From the NCBI GenBank assembly GCA_045596905.1, contig JAZODG010000047.1, positions 1 through 60,711 of the forward strand: a stretch of 60,711 bases of DNA, in the 5' to 3' direction. Position 1 is the stretch's first letter. Every line of letters begins with the position of its first letter. Under the pieces are notes generated by a model. It saw only the letters and a program-made list of their open reading frames with translations. It had not been told where the DNA came from and searched no databases. Below, piece by piece: positions 1-7,348 of the stretch. The translations under genes were made by a program, and so were the position numbers. This DNA is from RGIG1681 sp045596905. GTDB taxonomy: Bacteria; Bacillota; Clostridia; Christensenellales; UBA1242.

Positions 1-3
1 TAA

Positions 4-33
4 AAAGGAAGTCATTTCTGACTTCCTTTTTTT
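4..33 (-). terminator. Intrinsic terminator of the tRNA-Lys gene
   Basis: A perfect inverted repeat (AAGGAAGTCA / TGACTTCCTT) with a TTTC loop is flanked by A-runs and T-runs, so it can work in both directions. It lies directly downstream of the minus-strand tRNA gene. Confidence 0.8.
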
Positions 34-108
34 GGTGGACCATCGGGGACTCGAACCCCGGACCTTATGATTAAGAGTCATCTGCTCTACCAACTGAGCT
101 AATGGTCC
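33..108 (-). tRNA. tRNA-Lys (anticodon CTT)
   Basis: Read on the minus strand, the 76 bases start GGACCATTAGCTCAG and end in an encoded CCA. The acceptor stem GGACCAT pairs with ATGGTCC. The D-arm GCTC..GAGC and the T-arm CGGGG-TTCGAGT-CCCCG are intact. The anticodon loop is CTCTTAA, giving anticodon CTT, which reads AAG lysine codons. The anticodon stem has four good pairs plus one G-A mismatch at its top, next to position 26. The minus-strand terminator follows at once. Nothing else of this transcript is in the window. Confidence 0.95.
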
Positions 109-251
109 ATAAATATTAAGTTGGGTGGGGTTATCTTGAAAATGTTTTCCAAAACAACATACACATTATAACACACATTTGAAAAAAATCAATCGATTTT
201 ATGAAAATATTTTCGATTTTTATTTAATAAATTAAAATTTTGGCTTTTCGC

Positions 252-280
252 TTGATAGTAATGCTTTTATTTGTTATAAT
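252..280 (+). promoter_or_regulatory. Sigma-A-type promoter of metG
   Basis: TTGATA (252-257) and TATAAT (275-280) are separated by 17 bases. Predicted transcription start is about 287, giving a leader of about 130 bases before metG. No T-box elements were recognised in that leader. The rest of the 109-417 gap is A/T-rich with nothing recognisable except a short inverted repeat (CTAAAG 330-335 / CTTTAG 346-351). Confidence 0.75.
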
Positions 281-286
281 ACGCGT

Positions 287-373
287 ATGTTGGAATTTAG
301 AAAAATGAATTCAAAAAATTATGTTTGTGCTAAAGGCGTGATGTGCTTTAGTTCTTTTCGAATGTGCAAATAA
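287..373 (+). CDS. Possible short leader ORF (28 codons) upstream of metG
   Basis: ATG at 287 falls exactly at the predicted transcription start and opens 28 codons ending at TAA 371-373. The peptide would carry four methionines and three cysteines. There is no Shine-Dalgarno site, so it would have to be translated leaderless. It could be chance, or a leader peptide for metG. No database family is suggested. Confidence 0.25.
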   Translation: MLEFRKMNSKNYVCAKGVMCFSSFRMCK

Positions 374-417
374 ATAAAGTTAACAAAAAAGAATTAAAGA
401 CATTTAGGAGAAAAAGA

Positions 418-2016
418 ATGATAGAAAAAGAAAAATTTTATATTACCACACCAATTTATTATCCAAGCAGAAAATTTACTCTTGGAAATTGTTATACAAC
501 TGTTATCTGCGACGCACTTGCAAGATTCAATAAACTTTTAGACAAAGACGTTTTCTTTATGACAGGAACAGATGAGCATGGTCAAAAAATTGCTCAAGCT
601 GCAAAGTCTGCTGGAAAAACAGAAATGGAATATCTTGATGAGATGATTGCAGATGCAAAAAATCTTTGGGAACTTCTTGGCATTAAATATGACAAGTTTA
701 TTAGAACCACAGATGATTATCACGTTGCTGCAGTTCAAAAGATTTTTAAAGACCTTTATGATAAGGGTTATATCTACAAATCATCATATAAAGGAAAATA
801 TTGCGTTCCATGTGAGTCATTCTGGACAGAATCGCAACTTATTGATGGAAAGTGTCCAGATTGTCACAGAGAAGTGGTTGACCAAGAAGAAGAGTCATAT
901 TTCTTCAAACTTTCAGAGTTTGGTGACAAGCTTATTGAACTTTATAAAAACAACCCAGAATTTTTGCAACCAAAGTCACGTGTTAATGAAATGATTAACA
1001 ACTTCATCAAACCTGGTCTTTCAGACCTTTGCGTGTCAAGAACAAGTGTAAAATGGGGTGTTCCTGTTGATTTTGATGACAAACACACGGTTTATGTTTG
1101 GATTGACGCACTTTCAAACTATATCACTGGTCTTGGATATGGCAGTGAAGATGACACACTTTATAAAAAATATTGGCCAGCAGACGTGCATGTTATAGGA
1201 AAAGAAATTGTTCGTTTCCACGCAATCATTTGGCCAGCAATTTTGATGGCTCTTGAACTTCCACTTCCAAAGAGAATCTTTGGCCATGGTTGGCTTTTGT
1301 TTGGTGGCGACAAGCTTTCAAAGAGTAAGTCAGTTGCATCAACTGAATGTGTTGACCCAAGAATTCTTGTTCCAAGATATTCAGCAGATGCTGTTAGATA
1401 TATTCTTCTTCGTGAAATTCCATTTGGAAATGACGGAAACTATTCAACAGAGTCATTCTTTGCAACAATCAATAGCGACCTTGCAAATAACTATGGAAAC
1501 CTTGTTTCAAGAACATTCTCAATGCTTAAAAAGTATTGTGGAAGTGTTATTCCAGAATATACTGAATCAAACGAAGAAATTGATGCTGATTTGATAAAAA
1601 CTATTCATGAATCCGTTTCTGAAACAAGAAAGAATATCGAAAACAACCTTGACCCATCAAAGGCGCTTGGTTCAATATTTGAGATTTTCTCAAAAGCAAA
1701 CAAATATATCGAAGTTACTGAACCTTATCGTTTGGCTAAAGATGAATCACAAAAAGCAAGACTTGGAAACGTTCTTCGCAACTTGCTTGAATCAATCAGA
1801 ATCGGAACAATTCTTCTTTCAGCATTCTTGCCAGATTGTTCACAAAAAGTTCTTGATGCTCTTGGTATTCAAAATCCAATGTATGAAGATGCAAGAGAAA
1901 TTTATAAGCTTGTTGCAGGTGAAACTGTTGGTGAACTTGGAATCTTGTTCCCAAGAATCGATGCAGAAAAAGAATTTGAAGAACTTGCAAAAATTCAAGA
2001 AGAAAATGCAAACTAA
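418..2016 (+). CDS. metG: Methionine--tRNA ligase
   Basis: Charges tRNA-Met with methionine in the cytoplasm. The start is set at ATG 418 because AGGAG lies 7 bases upstream; an earlier in-frame GTG at 364 has no such site. The protein has 532 residues. The N-terminal class I catalytic fold carries TTPIYYPS, and the HIGH motif is present as T21-L-G-N24. A four-cysteine zinc knuckle (C129, C132, C146, C149) follows, with the KMSKS motif as KLSKS at about 299, and then the helical anticodon domain. The protein ends there, so the optional C-terminal tRNA-binding (Trbp111-like) domain of longer MetRS is absent. A terminator follows. Confidence 0.96.
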   Translation: MIEKEKFYITTPIYYPSRKFTLGNCYTTVICDALARFNKLLDKDVFFMTGTDEHGQKIAQAAKSAGKTEMEYLDEMIADAKNLWELLGIKYDKFIRTTDDYHVAAVQKIFKDLYDKGYIYKSSYKGKYCVPCESFWTESQLIDGKCPDCHREVVDQEEESYFFKLSEFGDKLIELYKNNPEFLQPKSRVNEMINNFIKPGLSDLCVSRTSVKWGVPVDFDDKHTVYVWIDALSNYITGLGYGSEDDTLYKKYWPADVHVIGKEIVRFHAIIWPAILMALELPLPKRIFGHGWLLFGGDKLSKSKSVASTECVDPRILVPRYSADAVRYILLREIPFGNDGNYSTESFFATINSDLANNYGNLVSRTFSMLKKYCGSVIPEYTESNEEIDADLIKTIHESVSETRKNIENNLDPSKALGSIFEIFSKANKYIEVTEPYRLAKDESQKARLGNVLRNLLESIRIGTILLSAFLPDCSQKVLDALGIQNPMYEDAREIYKLVAGETVGELGILFPRIDAEKEFEELAKIQEENAN

Positions 2017-2022
2017 TTTTAG

Positions 2023-2053
2023 AGACATTGTGAATTGCACAATGTCTTTTTTA
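2023..2053 (+). terminator. Intrinsic terminator after metG
   Basis: AGACATTGTG (2023-2032) and CACAATGTCT (2038-2047) form a 10-bp stem with a five-base loop, followed by six Ts. It separates metG from alr by only about 20 bases before the alr ribosome site, so alr would need readthrough or an internal promoter. Confidence 0.85.
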
Positions 2054-2083
2054 TTGGAATAAAATATTGCAGGTGGTGATATT

Positions 2084-3187
2084 ATTTCAAATTTAATTAT
2101 TGACTTATCTGCAATTTTATCAAACGTTTCACGAATCAAAAAAAACTTAAAAACAGGGCAGAAGTTATGTGCAGTCGTAAAAGCTGATGCATATGGCTTA
2201 GGTGCTAGAAAAATATGCAAAACAATAAGCTCAGTGGTTGACTATTTTGCAGTGTCTTCTGCAAGAGAATTTTTTGATATAAAAAACCTGACAAATAAAC
2301 CAATTTTGATATTGTCACCAATTTATGAAAATATAACCAAATTAGCAATGGCAAAATGTGAGTTTTGTGTGTCAAATAAAGAACAGTTTCGTTTGTTTTT
2401 GTATGAAGCAAAACGAAACAAAAATATCGTGTATAAGATTCATATCAAAATAAATAGTGGCATGAACAGGTTTGGGTTTGTGTCATGTGATGATATAATG
2501 AATGTGATAGAAGAGTCACAAAAAACGCAAAACGTTTTCATTTGTGGTGTATTTTCTCATTATTTTGATGCAGAAAGCGTTGAATTTTCAACAAAACAGA
2601 TTGAAATTGTTAAAAATATTAAAGAAAAAATTGAATCAAAATACAAACTTACAAAAGTGATTTTCCATGTTGCAAGTTCCTATGGTATTGAAAATAACAA
2701 TGCATTTGACATGGTTAGGACAGGTATGAAACTGTACTCTGATGACCATTTTGAAACTGTTAAACTGAAGTCAAAAGTGATTGAAATTCAAGATGTTTTT
2801 CCAAATGAATCTGCAGGATATTCAAGGTGTTTTGTTGCAACAAAAACAACAAAAATTGCAGTTGTTGCAATTGGATATGCAGACGGAATAATGCGAAATA
2901 TTGCAGGTAAAGGATATGTGCTTATTCGTGATAAATTTTGCAAGATTTTGGCTGTTTGTATGGACTCAATTATTGTTGATATCACAGATAATCCTGTGAT
3001 GCTTTATGACGATGTTATTTTGATTGGTAAAGACAAACAAAATCAAATTTTTATTTGTGATGTGGCAGCCTGGTGTGATACAATAGGCTATGAGATAATT
3101 TCAAGGTTATCTCAGCGAATAAAAAGAAGATATAAGTCAGGTGAAATATGCAAATTATTACGGGAAAGTATAGAGCAAGAAAACTGA
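2084..3187 (+). CDS. alr: Alanine racemase, probably ATT-initiated
   Basis: Makes D-alanine from L-alanine for peptidoglycan. The PLP lysine lies in VVKADAYGLG (K33 from this start) and the catalytic tyrosine in IGYADG. The first conventional in-frame start (GTG 2234) would remove the PLP lysine. The coding frame is open from 2063, just after TAA 2060-2062, and contains no ATG, GTG or TTG before that point. A near-perfect ribosome site, AGGTGGTGAT (2071-2080), ends just before two in-frame ATT codons (2081, 2084). ATT 2084 gives ideal spacing and 367 residues, the normal Alr length. The 3' end overlaps rsmD by 40 bases. A sequence error hiding a normal start is the alternative. Confidence 0.88.
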   Translation: MSNLIIDLSAILSNVSRIKKNLKTGQKLCAVVKADAYGLGARKICKTISSVVDYFAVSSAREFFDIKNLTNKPILILSPIYENITKLAMAKCEFCVSNKEQFRLFLYEAKRNKNIVYKIHIKINSGMNRFGFVSCDDIMNVIEESQKTQNVFICGVFSHYFDAESVEFSTKQIEIVKNIKEKIESKYKLTKVIFHVASSYGIENNNAFDMVRTGMKLYSDDHFETVKLKSKVIEIQDVFPNESAGYSRCFVATKTTKIAVVAIGYADGIMRNIAGKGYVLIRDKFCKILAVCMDSIIVDITDNPVMLYDDVILIGKDKQNQIFICDVAAWCDTIGYEIISRLSQRIKRRYKSGEICKLLRESIEQEN

Positions 3188-3696
3188 TTGGTGTTGATGC
3201 AGAAACCACAAGACCAACTCTTGCAAGAGTTAAAGAATCAATCTTTAATTTGATTCAATTTGATATTGCAGGAAGTGTTGTGCTTGATTTGTTTGCAGGA
3301 AGTGGAGCTTTTGGTGCTGAATGCATTTCAAGGGGCGCAGAGAAGGTTTATTTTATTGATAGTAATGAAAAGGCAATAAAGACCATAAAGATTAACACAA
3401 AAAATATGACTGAAGACTTTGAAGTGATAAAGTCAAATCACCTTGATTTTTTGAAGCTTGCATCAAACAGTAACCTTAAATTTGATATAGTTTATCTTGA
3501 TCCACCATATGAGTCAGACTTTGCTATGCAATCAATAAACAAACTTGTTGATTTGTCTCTTTTAAGCGACGGAGCAACTATTATTGTTGAGCATAAATAT
3601 TCAAATGACTTGAAAAATTTGCCAGAGTGTTGTATAATGAAAAAGTCAAAAAAATATGGAATAGCTTACGTTGATGTTATTTCATATCAAGAGTAG
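3148..3696 (+). CDS. rsmD: 16S rRNA (guanine966-N2)-methyltransferase
   Basis: Methylates G966 of 16S rRNA during 30S assembly, using S-adenosylmethionine. The 182-residue protein starts with the typical MQIITGKYRARKL. It has the SAM-binding motif LDLFAGSGAFGAE and the N-methyltransferase motif YLDPPYES. Its ATG lies inside the end of alr (40-base overlap), so the two are probably translationally coupled. In many Firmicutes coaD follows rsmD; here it does not, and a coiled-coil gene comes next after 8 bases. Confidence 0.93.
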   Translation: MQIITGKYRARKLIGVDAETTRPTLARVKESIFNLIQFDIAGSVVLDLFAGSGAFGAECISRGAEKVYFIDSNEKAIKTIKINTKNMTEDFEVIKSNHLDFLKLASNSNLKFDIVYLDPPYESDFAMQSINKLVDLSLLSDGATIIVEHKYSNDLKNLPECCIMKKSKKYGIAYVDVISYQE

Positions 3697-3704
3697 GAAG
3701 AATT

Positions 3705-4190
3705 ATGGATATTATTCAAATTATAGACGCACTTGAAACTGAATTTGCAAACTCAAAGAACTTTCTTTGGAGCAAAAAAACACTTGTCAATATGGACAAA
3801 TGTGCTCTTTTGATTGCAGAGCTTAAGGCAAACTTGCCACAAGCTATTCAAGAAGCAAGTTATGTTTTATCGAAAAAAGAACAAATATTAAACAATGCAC
3901 ATTCTGAAGCAAAACACGTTGTTGCTGAAGCTGAGTTTAGAGCAGAGCAACTTGTTAGTTCATCTGAAATCAAGAAACGTAGCGAAAAAGAAGCTGACGA
4001 AATCATGCAAAAAACAACAAAGAAATGTGAACAACTTTATGCTGTTACAAAAGAAAATGTTGATAAGCTTTTGCGTTCAGTTGAAATTTATTTAGAACAA
4101 AACCTTGCAGTTGTTAAAAGAAATAGAGATGAGCTTGAAACAGCCATCAACAATATTAAAGGCTCAGTTTTAGATGCCGACGAAGATTAA
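3705..4190 (+). CDS. Coiled-coil protein, ATPase-subunit-like
   Basis: A 161-residue soluble protein, almost wholly helical and rich in Glu, Lys and Ala. Coiled coil is likely from about residue 50 to 150 (KKEQILNNAHSEAKHVVAEA). It resembles the short coiled-coil proteins found beside rsmD/coaD/ylbJ in Clostridia, often labelled 'ATPase' because of likeness to F- or V-ATPase stalk subunits. No catalytic motif is visible. TAGGAAG precedes the ATG. Its 3' end overlaps the convergent ylbJ by 21 bases, and its terminator lies inside ylbJ. The function is unknown. Confidence 0.8.
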   Translation: MDIIQIIDALETEFANSKNFLWSKKTLVNMDKCALLIAELKANLPQAIQEASYVLSKKEQILNNAHSEAKHVVAEAEFRAEQLVSSSEIKKRSEKEADEIMQKTTKKCEQLYAVTKENVDKLLRSVEIYLEQNLAVVKRNRDELETAINNIKGSVLDADED

Positions 4191-5195
4191 TATAGTCTGA
4201 CAAATTAAAAATGAAAGACAAGCACACACAACTTTTGAAAAAACAAAGTTGTGTGTTTTTATTTGCGTATTTTTCAAAAATGCAGACATTTGCATAATGA
4301 TTGAAAACCCACCAAATGAAATGAGCGCTGAGACAATTGAAACTGTGGTGGGATTAATTAAGTTTGAAAGTTCTTTGCAGCCACGGGTGACTTCAATCAA
4401 GCCATACAAAATACCGTCGATTTGTGTTTTTGATACGCCAAGTTTTGAACATGGTGGATAGATTATTGATGAAATAAAAGAAAACACATTGAGTTTAAAG
4501 AGCAGTTCTGACACTAAATAAAACATGGTGATATAAGCCCCAACAAGCATGATTGAATTTATTGTTTTTGAAAGAGTGTTAGATATCAAGTTTGGTTCTT
4601 TTTGAGAAGGAACTACAATGAAGTTTGCTGTGGTTTTGTCAAATAAAAATTTTGCAATGATGCCAAGAATAACACTTGTGAGAATGTGTGAAATATAAAT
4701 TACTAAACCGATTTTAAAGCTTTTGAACATTTGCACTCCGACAGCTCCAATAACAAAGATTGGTCCAGAAGTTGTGCAGAAAATTGACATTTTTTTCGAC
4801 TCAGAGTCAGATATCAAGTTTTTAGATTTTAGGTCGCCGATAAGTTGGGCTCCGATTGGGTAGCCAGACAAAATGCTCATGAAAAATACATATAAAGAAA
4901 CGCCGTTTGTGCCAAAGAGCCTTTTTGAAATGGGTGAAAGTTTCTGTGAAAACTTATAGACAAAACCAATTTCTGTTAAGAGTTTTGTTAAGAACATAAA
5001 AGGGAAAAGCCCTGGGAAAACGGAGTAGAAAAAAAGTTTCAAGCCATTTATTGTGCCACTGGAAAAAAGAGACGGGTTTGCAATTATCATGAACATGATA
5101 AAGAGAATGATTGCAGAAAATAACAGGTCTTTTGTTGAGTCAGAAATTTTTATTGTAAAAAAAATTCTATTTTTGTTTGAAATTGTTTTTGTCAT
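4170..5195 (-). CDS. ylbJ: Sporulation integral membrane protein YlbJ
   Basis: A 341-residue polytopic membrane protein with about eight hydrophobic segments. It matches YlbJ, a nucleoside-recognition (Gate-domain) family protein needed for normal spore formation in Bacillus and Clostridia. Typical stretches are SVFPGLFPFMFLTKLL and SGYPIGAQLIGDL. The ATG at 5195 has no clear ribosome site, so the start is less certain than the body. It is convergent with the coiled-coil gene and divergent from the PnuC-like gene, with only 46 bases between them. Together with spoIIIA at the right end it marks the organism as a spore former. Confidence 0.88.
   Translation of the reverse strand: MTKTISNKNRIFFTIKISDSTKDLLFSAIILFIMFMIIANPSLFSSGTINGLKLFFYSVFPGLFPFMFLTKLLTEIGFVYKFSQKLSPISKRLFGTNGVSLYVFFMSILSGYPIGAQLIGDLKSKNLISDSESKKMSIFCTTSGPIFVIGAVGVQMFKSFKIGLVIYISHILTSVILGIIAKFLFDKTTANFIVVPSQKEPNLISNTLSKTINSIMLVGAYITMFYLVSELLFKLNVFSFISSIIYPPCSKLGVSKTQIDGILYGLIEVTRGCKELSNLINPTTVSIVSALISFGGFSIIMQMSAFLKNTQIKTHNFVFSKVVCACLSFLICQTILIFVGI
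4225..4262 (+). terminator. Intrinsic terminator lying within the 3' coding part of ylbJ
   Basis: CACACAACTTT (4225-4235) and AAAGTTGTGTG (4245-4255) form an 11-bp stem followed by TTTTTATTT. It would end the plus-strand alr-rsmD-coiled-coil transcript while being translated as part of ylbJ on the other strand. Confidence 0.75.
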
Positions 5196-5215
5196 ATTAA
5201 AATATATGCTAAAAT
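5189..5215 (+). promoter_or_regulatory. Extended -10 promoter of the PnuC-like gene
   Basis: TGCTAAAAT (5207-5215) is an extended -10 box, with a weak -35 TTGTCA (5189-5194) 15 bases upstream. The -35 overlaps the start codon of ylbJ on the other strand. Confidence 0.5.
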
Positions 5216-5241
5216 GGTGTTGTAAATTAGGAGAAATTATT

Positions 5242-6048
5242 ATGAGTAATGCAAATAGATTTTTTCATGATTTTTATGACGGACAAATTGTTAAAGAAGA
5301 GAGTGATAGATATAAACTTTTTAAGATTATGCTGGTTTCGGTAGTTTCGGCTTTTGCAATCTTTATGTATCTTGCCAAGCTGTGCAACCTTGCTGAGCTT
5401 GTGATTGTTGAAGTTGGTATGATTTGGAATTTTTACACAAAACTTAACAACAAAATGGGTGTTGTGATGTGCGTGTTTGTGTCGATGATATACTTTGTGA
5501 TTTCATGCAACTTTTATGTTTACTCAAACGCACTCATTTATATCGCATTCTATATACCATTCCAGTTGTTTGCATCAACAAAAGAATATAATCTTGGCGA
5601 CTTTGTTCAAGTTAGAAAAAAGATGAGTGATTGGGTTCAAGTTGTTTATGTTTTGCTTGCACTTTCACTTTCAATTATTTTCTATATGTTCAACTTGGCA
5701 GTTGGTTCAAGATTTGCAACTCTTGATGCTCTCAGCGCTGGCTGTTTGGTTGCTTCTGCACTTTTACGTAATGAAAGATATAGTGACTATTACACATTCA
5801 GATTCTTGGCATTGTTATTTAGTATCGCTCTTTGGGTTGCTGTCGCAACTGAATATGTTGACCCAGGTGTGTTGCTTCTTGTTGCAATGTATCTTGCATA
5901 TTTGATTTATGACTTAGTGAACTTTATCGTGCAAAAATCAACATACGAAAATCAATATATGAGAGCTGTTGAAAGATATCAACAAATTGAAAATGAAAAA
6001 GTCATCAATGCAAAACTTGAAGCATATGAACAATCAAAAACAAACTAA
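5242..6048 (+). CDS. PnuC-family (nicotinamide mononucleotide/riboside-type) transporter
   Basis: A 268-residue membrane protein with about seven transmembrane helices and a charged cytoplasmic tail. PnuC-like features are YIAFYIPFQLFASTK in the middle, then LDALSAGCLVASALLRNERY and a following LFSIALW helix. PnuC proteins import nicotinamide riboside or related vitamins by facilitated diffusion. The family's paired tryptophans in the signature helix are replaced, so the substrate is uncertain. The start is ATG 5242, with AGGAG 8 bases upstream; earlier in-frame starts lie inside ylbJ and are rejected. It is transcribed alone, with its own promoter and terminator. Confidence 0.7.
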   Translation: MSNANRFFHDFYDGQIVKEESDRYKLFKIMLVSVVSAFAIFMYLAKLCNLAELVIVEVGMIWNFYTKLNNKMGVVMCVFVSMIYFVISCNFYVYSNALIYIAFYIPFQLFASTKEYNLGDFVQVRKKMSDWVQVVYVLLALSLSIIFYMFNLAVGSRFATLDALSAGCLVASALLRNERYSDYYTFRFLALLFSIALWVAVATEYVDPGVLLLVAMYLAYLIYDLVNFIVQKSTYENQYMRAVERYQQIENEKVINAKLEAYEQSKTN

Positions 6049-6057
6049 AATAAAAAG

Positions 6058-6087
6058 GGAACTCTAAACAAATAGAGTTCCTTTTTT
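6058..6087. terminator. Bidirectional terminator between the PnuC-like gene and tmcAL
   Basis: GGAACTCTA (6058-6066) pairs with TAGAGTTCC (6073-6081), with T-runs on both strands. The tmcAL stop codon (6064-6066, minus strand) lies inside the stem. Confidence 0.85.
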
Positions 6088-7245
6088 GTAGTCGTTGTTA
6101 TTTTGATTGCCTGCAACTGTGTTATAGATGTTGCTTGCATTAAGGTCAATGTCTATTATAAGTTTTTGTTGTTTTGAAAGTGTTTGATAGTCTTTGTTTG
6201 TTGAAATTAGATTGATTTTGCGTTTATTTGCATAAGATAAAATGTCTTTATTTGTTTTTGAAACAGCCAAGACTTTTGCAACTGCTTTTGTGGTTTTGGC
6301 TTGTTGTTCGGCTTGTTTTGTGATTTCAAGTGTTGGATATAAAACCAGTTTTTTCACTCTTGGAAGTCTATATCTTGGAGTTGAAATGTTATCAATAATT
6401 TCATCAAGTGTTGAATGCAAATTTGCCTTTTCTTTAACCCTATATTCAATGCCTTCTGAATAATCATATAATTTTTCAAGGGTTTGTGGAGTTAGTTTTC
6501 TAAGATTCCATATTATTAAGTTTTCGAACTTTAACTTGCAAATTTCATTGAAATATTTATCAAAATTTACAAATTTAGGAATAAAATTTTCATAAGGTTT
6601 ATTTTCAAAAATCAATTTTCTAATGCCGCTGGCAGATAAAAATTGTTTATTTTCTTTGTTACTGTAATATCCATTATCAACACGGTTGATTGCTATTGGG
6701 GTGAGCTTTGAGTTGAGTTTTAGCATGGCTGTGAGATATTCAATTGCCAAGATATTATTTGGCTTTTTGAGAAGTTCTTCAATCTCAATGTTGTCATCAA
6801 ATTCTTTTGCAATAGCTCTTTTTAGTGCAGTGTTATAACAGATGCCATTTTCAATTTCATTTTTAAAAGAAGAAACAAATGCTTCACTGTTTTCAAATTT
6901 TATTTTGGCGATTTTTTGTAGAGTTTCAAGCTCTGCATTTTCAACGCCAAAAGCAAGATATTTAACACCAAGAGCAGTGAGTGTTTTTATTGCACCAAAA
7001 GCAAAGTTTTCAGCGTTTGAACAAGCATATATTGTTGGCAGTTCTAAAACAGCATCTGCGCCAGCCATGATTGCTTGTTTTGCTCTTTCATATTTTTCTT
7101 GAATGGCAGGTTCTCCACGTTGAACAAAGTTGCCACTCATAAGACAAACAATGCCTTCGCCAGTGATTTTTTTTGCTTCTTTTATCAAATATTCATGACC
7201 ATTATGAAATGGATTAAACTCACATATAATTCCACAAAACTTCAT
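6064..7245 (-). CDS. tmcAL: tRNA(Met) cytidine acetate ligase (YlbM family)
   Basis: TmcAL makes N4-acetylcytidine at the wobble base of elongator tRNA-Met from acetate and ATP. The 393-residue protein starts MKFCGIICEFNPFHNGH, the nucleotidyltransferase HxGH signature of the family, followed by MSGNFVQRGEPA and the GADAVLELP segment. ATG 7245 is chosen because GGAG lies 6 bases upstream; an in-frame ATG 12 codons earlier lacks a site. It diverges from pta-ackA. Acetate supply by that operon may be a meaningful neighbourhood, though this is inference. Confidence 0.92.
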   Translation of the reverse strand: MKFCGIICEFNPFHNGHEYLIKEAKKITGEGIVCLMSGNFVQRGEPAIQEKYERAKQAIMAGADAVLELPTIYACSNAENFAFGAIKTLTALGVKYLAFGVENAELETLQKIAKIKFENSEAFVSSFKNEIENGICYNTALKRAIAKEFDDNIEIEELLKKPNNILAIEYLTAMLKLNSKLTPIAINRVDNGYYSNKENKQFLSASGIRKLIFENKPYENFIPKFVNFDKYFNEICKLKFENLIIWNLRKLTPQTLEKLYDYSEGIEYRVKEKANLHSTLDEIIDNISTPRYRLPRVKKLVLYPTLEITKQAEQQAKTTKAVAKVLAVSKTNKDILSYANKRKINLISTNKDYQTLSKQQKLIIDIDLNASNIYNTVAGNQNNNDYKKGTLFV

Positions 7246-7295
7246 ATTTTCTCCGTGTATTTGCTTGAAATTTTTAATCAAGTGGTGTAATATAA

Positions 7296-7324
7296 CTTTA
7301 TTATAAACAAAATTGTTTTATAAT
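7296..7324 (+). promoter_or_regulatory. Promoter of pta-ackA
   Basis: TATAAT at 7319-7324 is preceded 17 bases upstream by a weak -35 (CTTTAT 7296-7301). It overlaps the divergent tmcAL promoter almost completely. Confidence 0.55.
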
Positions 7325-7327
7325 CAA
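7300..7327 (-). promoter_or_regulatory. Promoter of tmcAL
   Basis: On the minus strand, TTGATT (7322-7327) and TATAAT (7300-7305) are 16 bases apart. It occupies the same DNA as the pta promoter. Confidence 0.65.
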
Positions 7328-7348
7328 TATTATTTATGGAGATTTTTT

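Noticed and set aside
281..417. T-box riboswitch upstream of metG
   Set aside because: No TGGNACCGCG-type sequence, no antiterminator and no terminator were seen in the leader.
418..520. MetRS HIGH motif altered to TLGN
   Set aside because: The motif varies in MetRS and TLGH/TLGN forms are familiar from Clostridia; KLSKS and the rest of the site are normal.
5053..5241. Longer N-terminus of the PnuC-like protein reaching into ylbJ
   Set aside because: The extension is antisense ylbJ sequence; a strong ribosome site and promoter precede ATG 5242.
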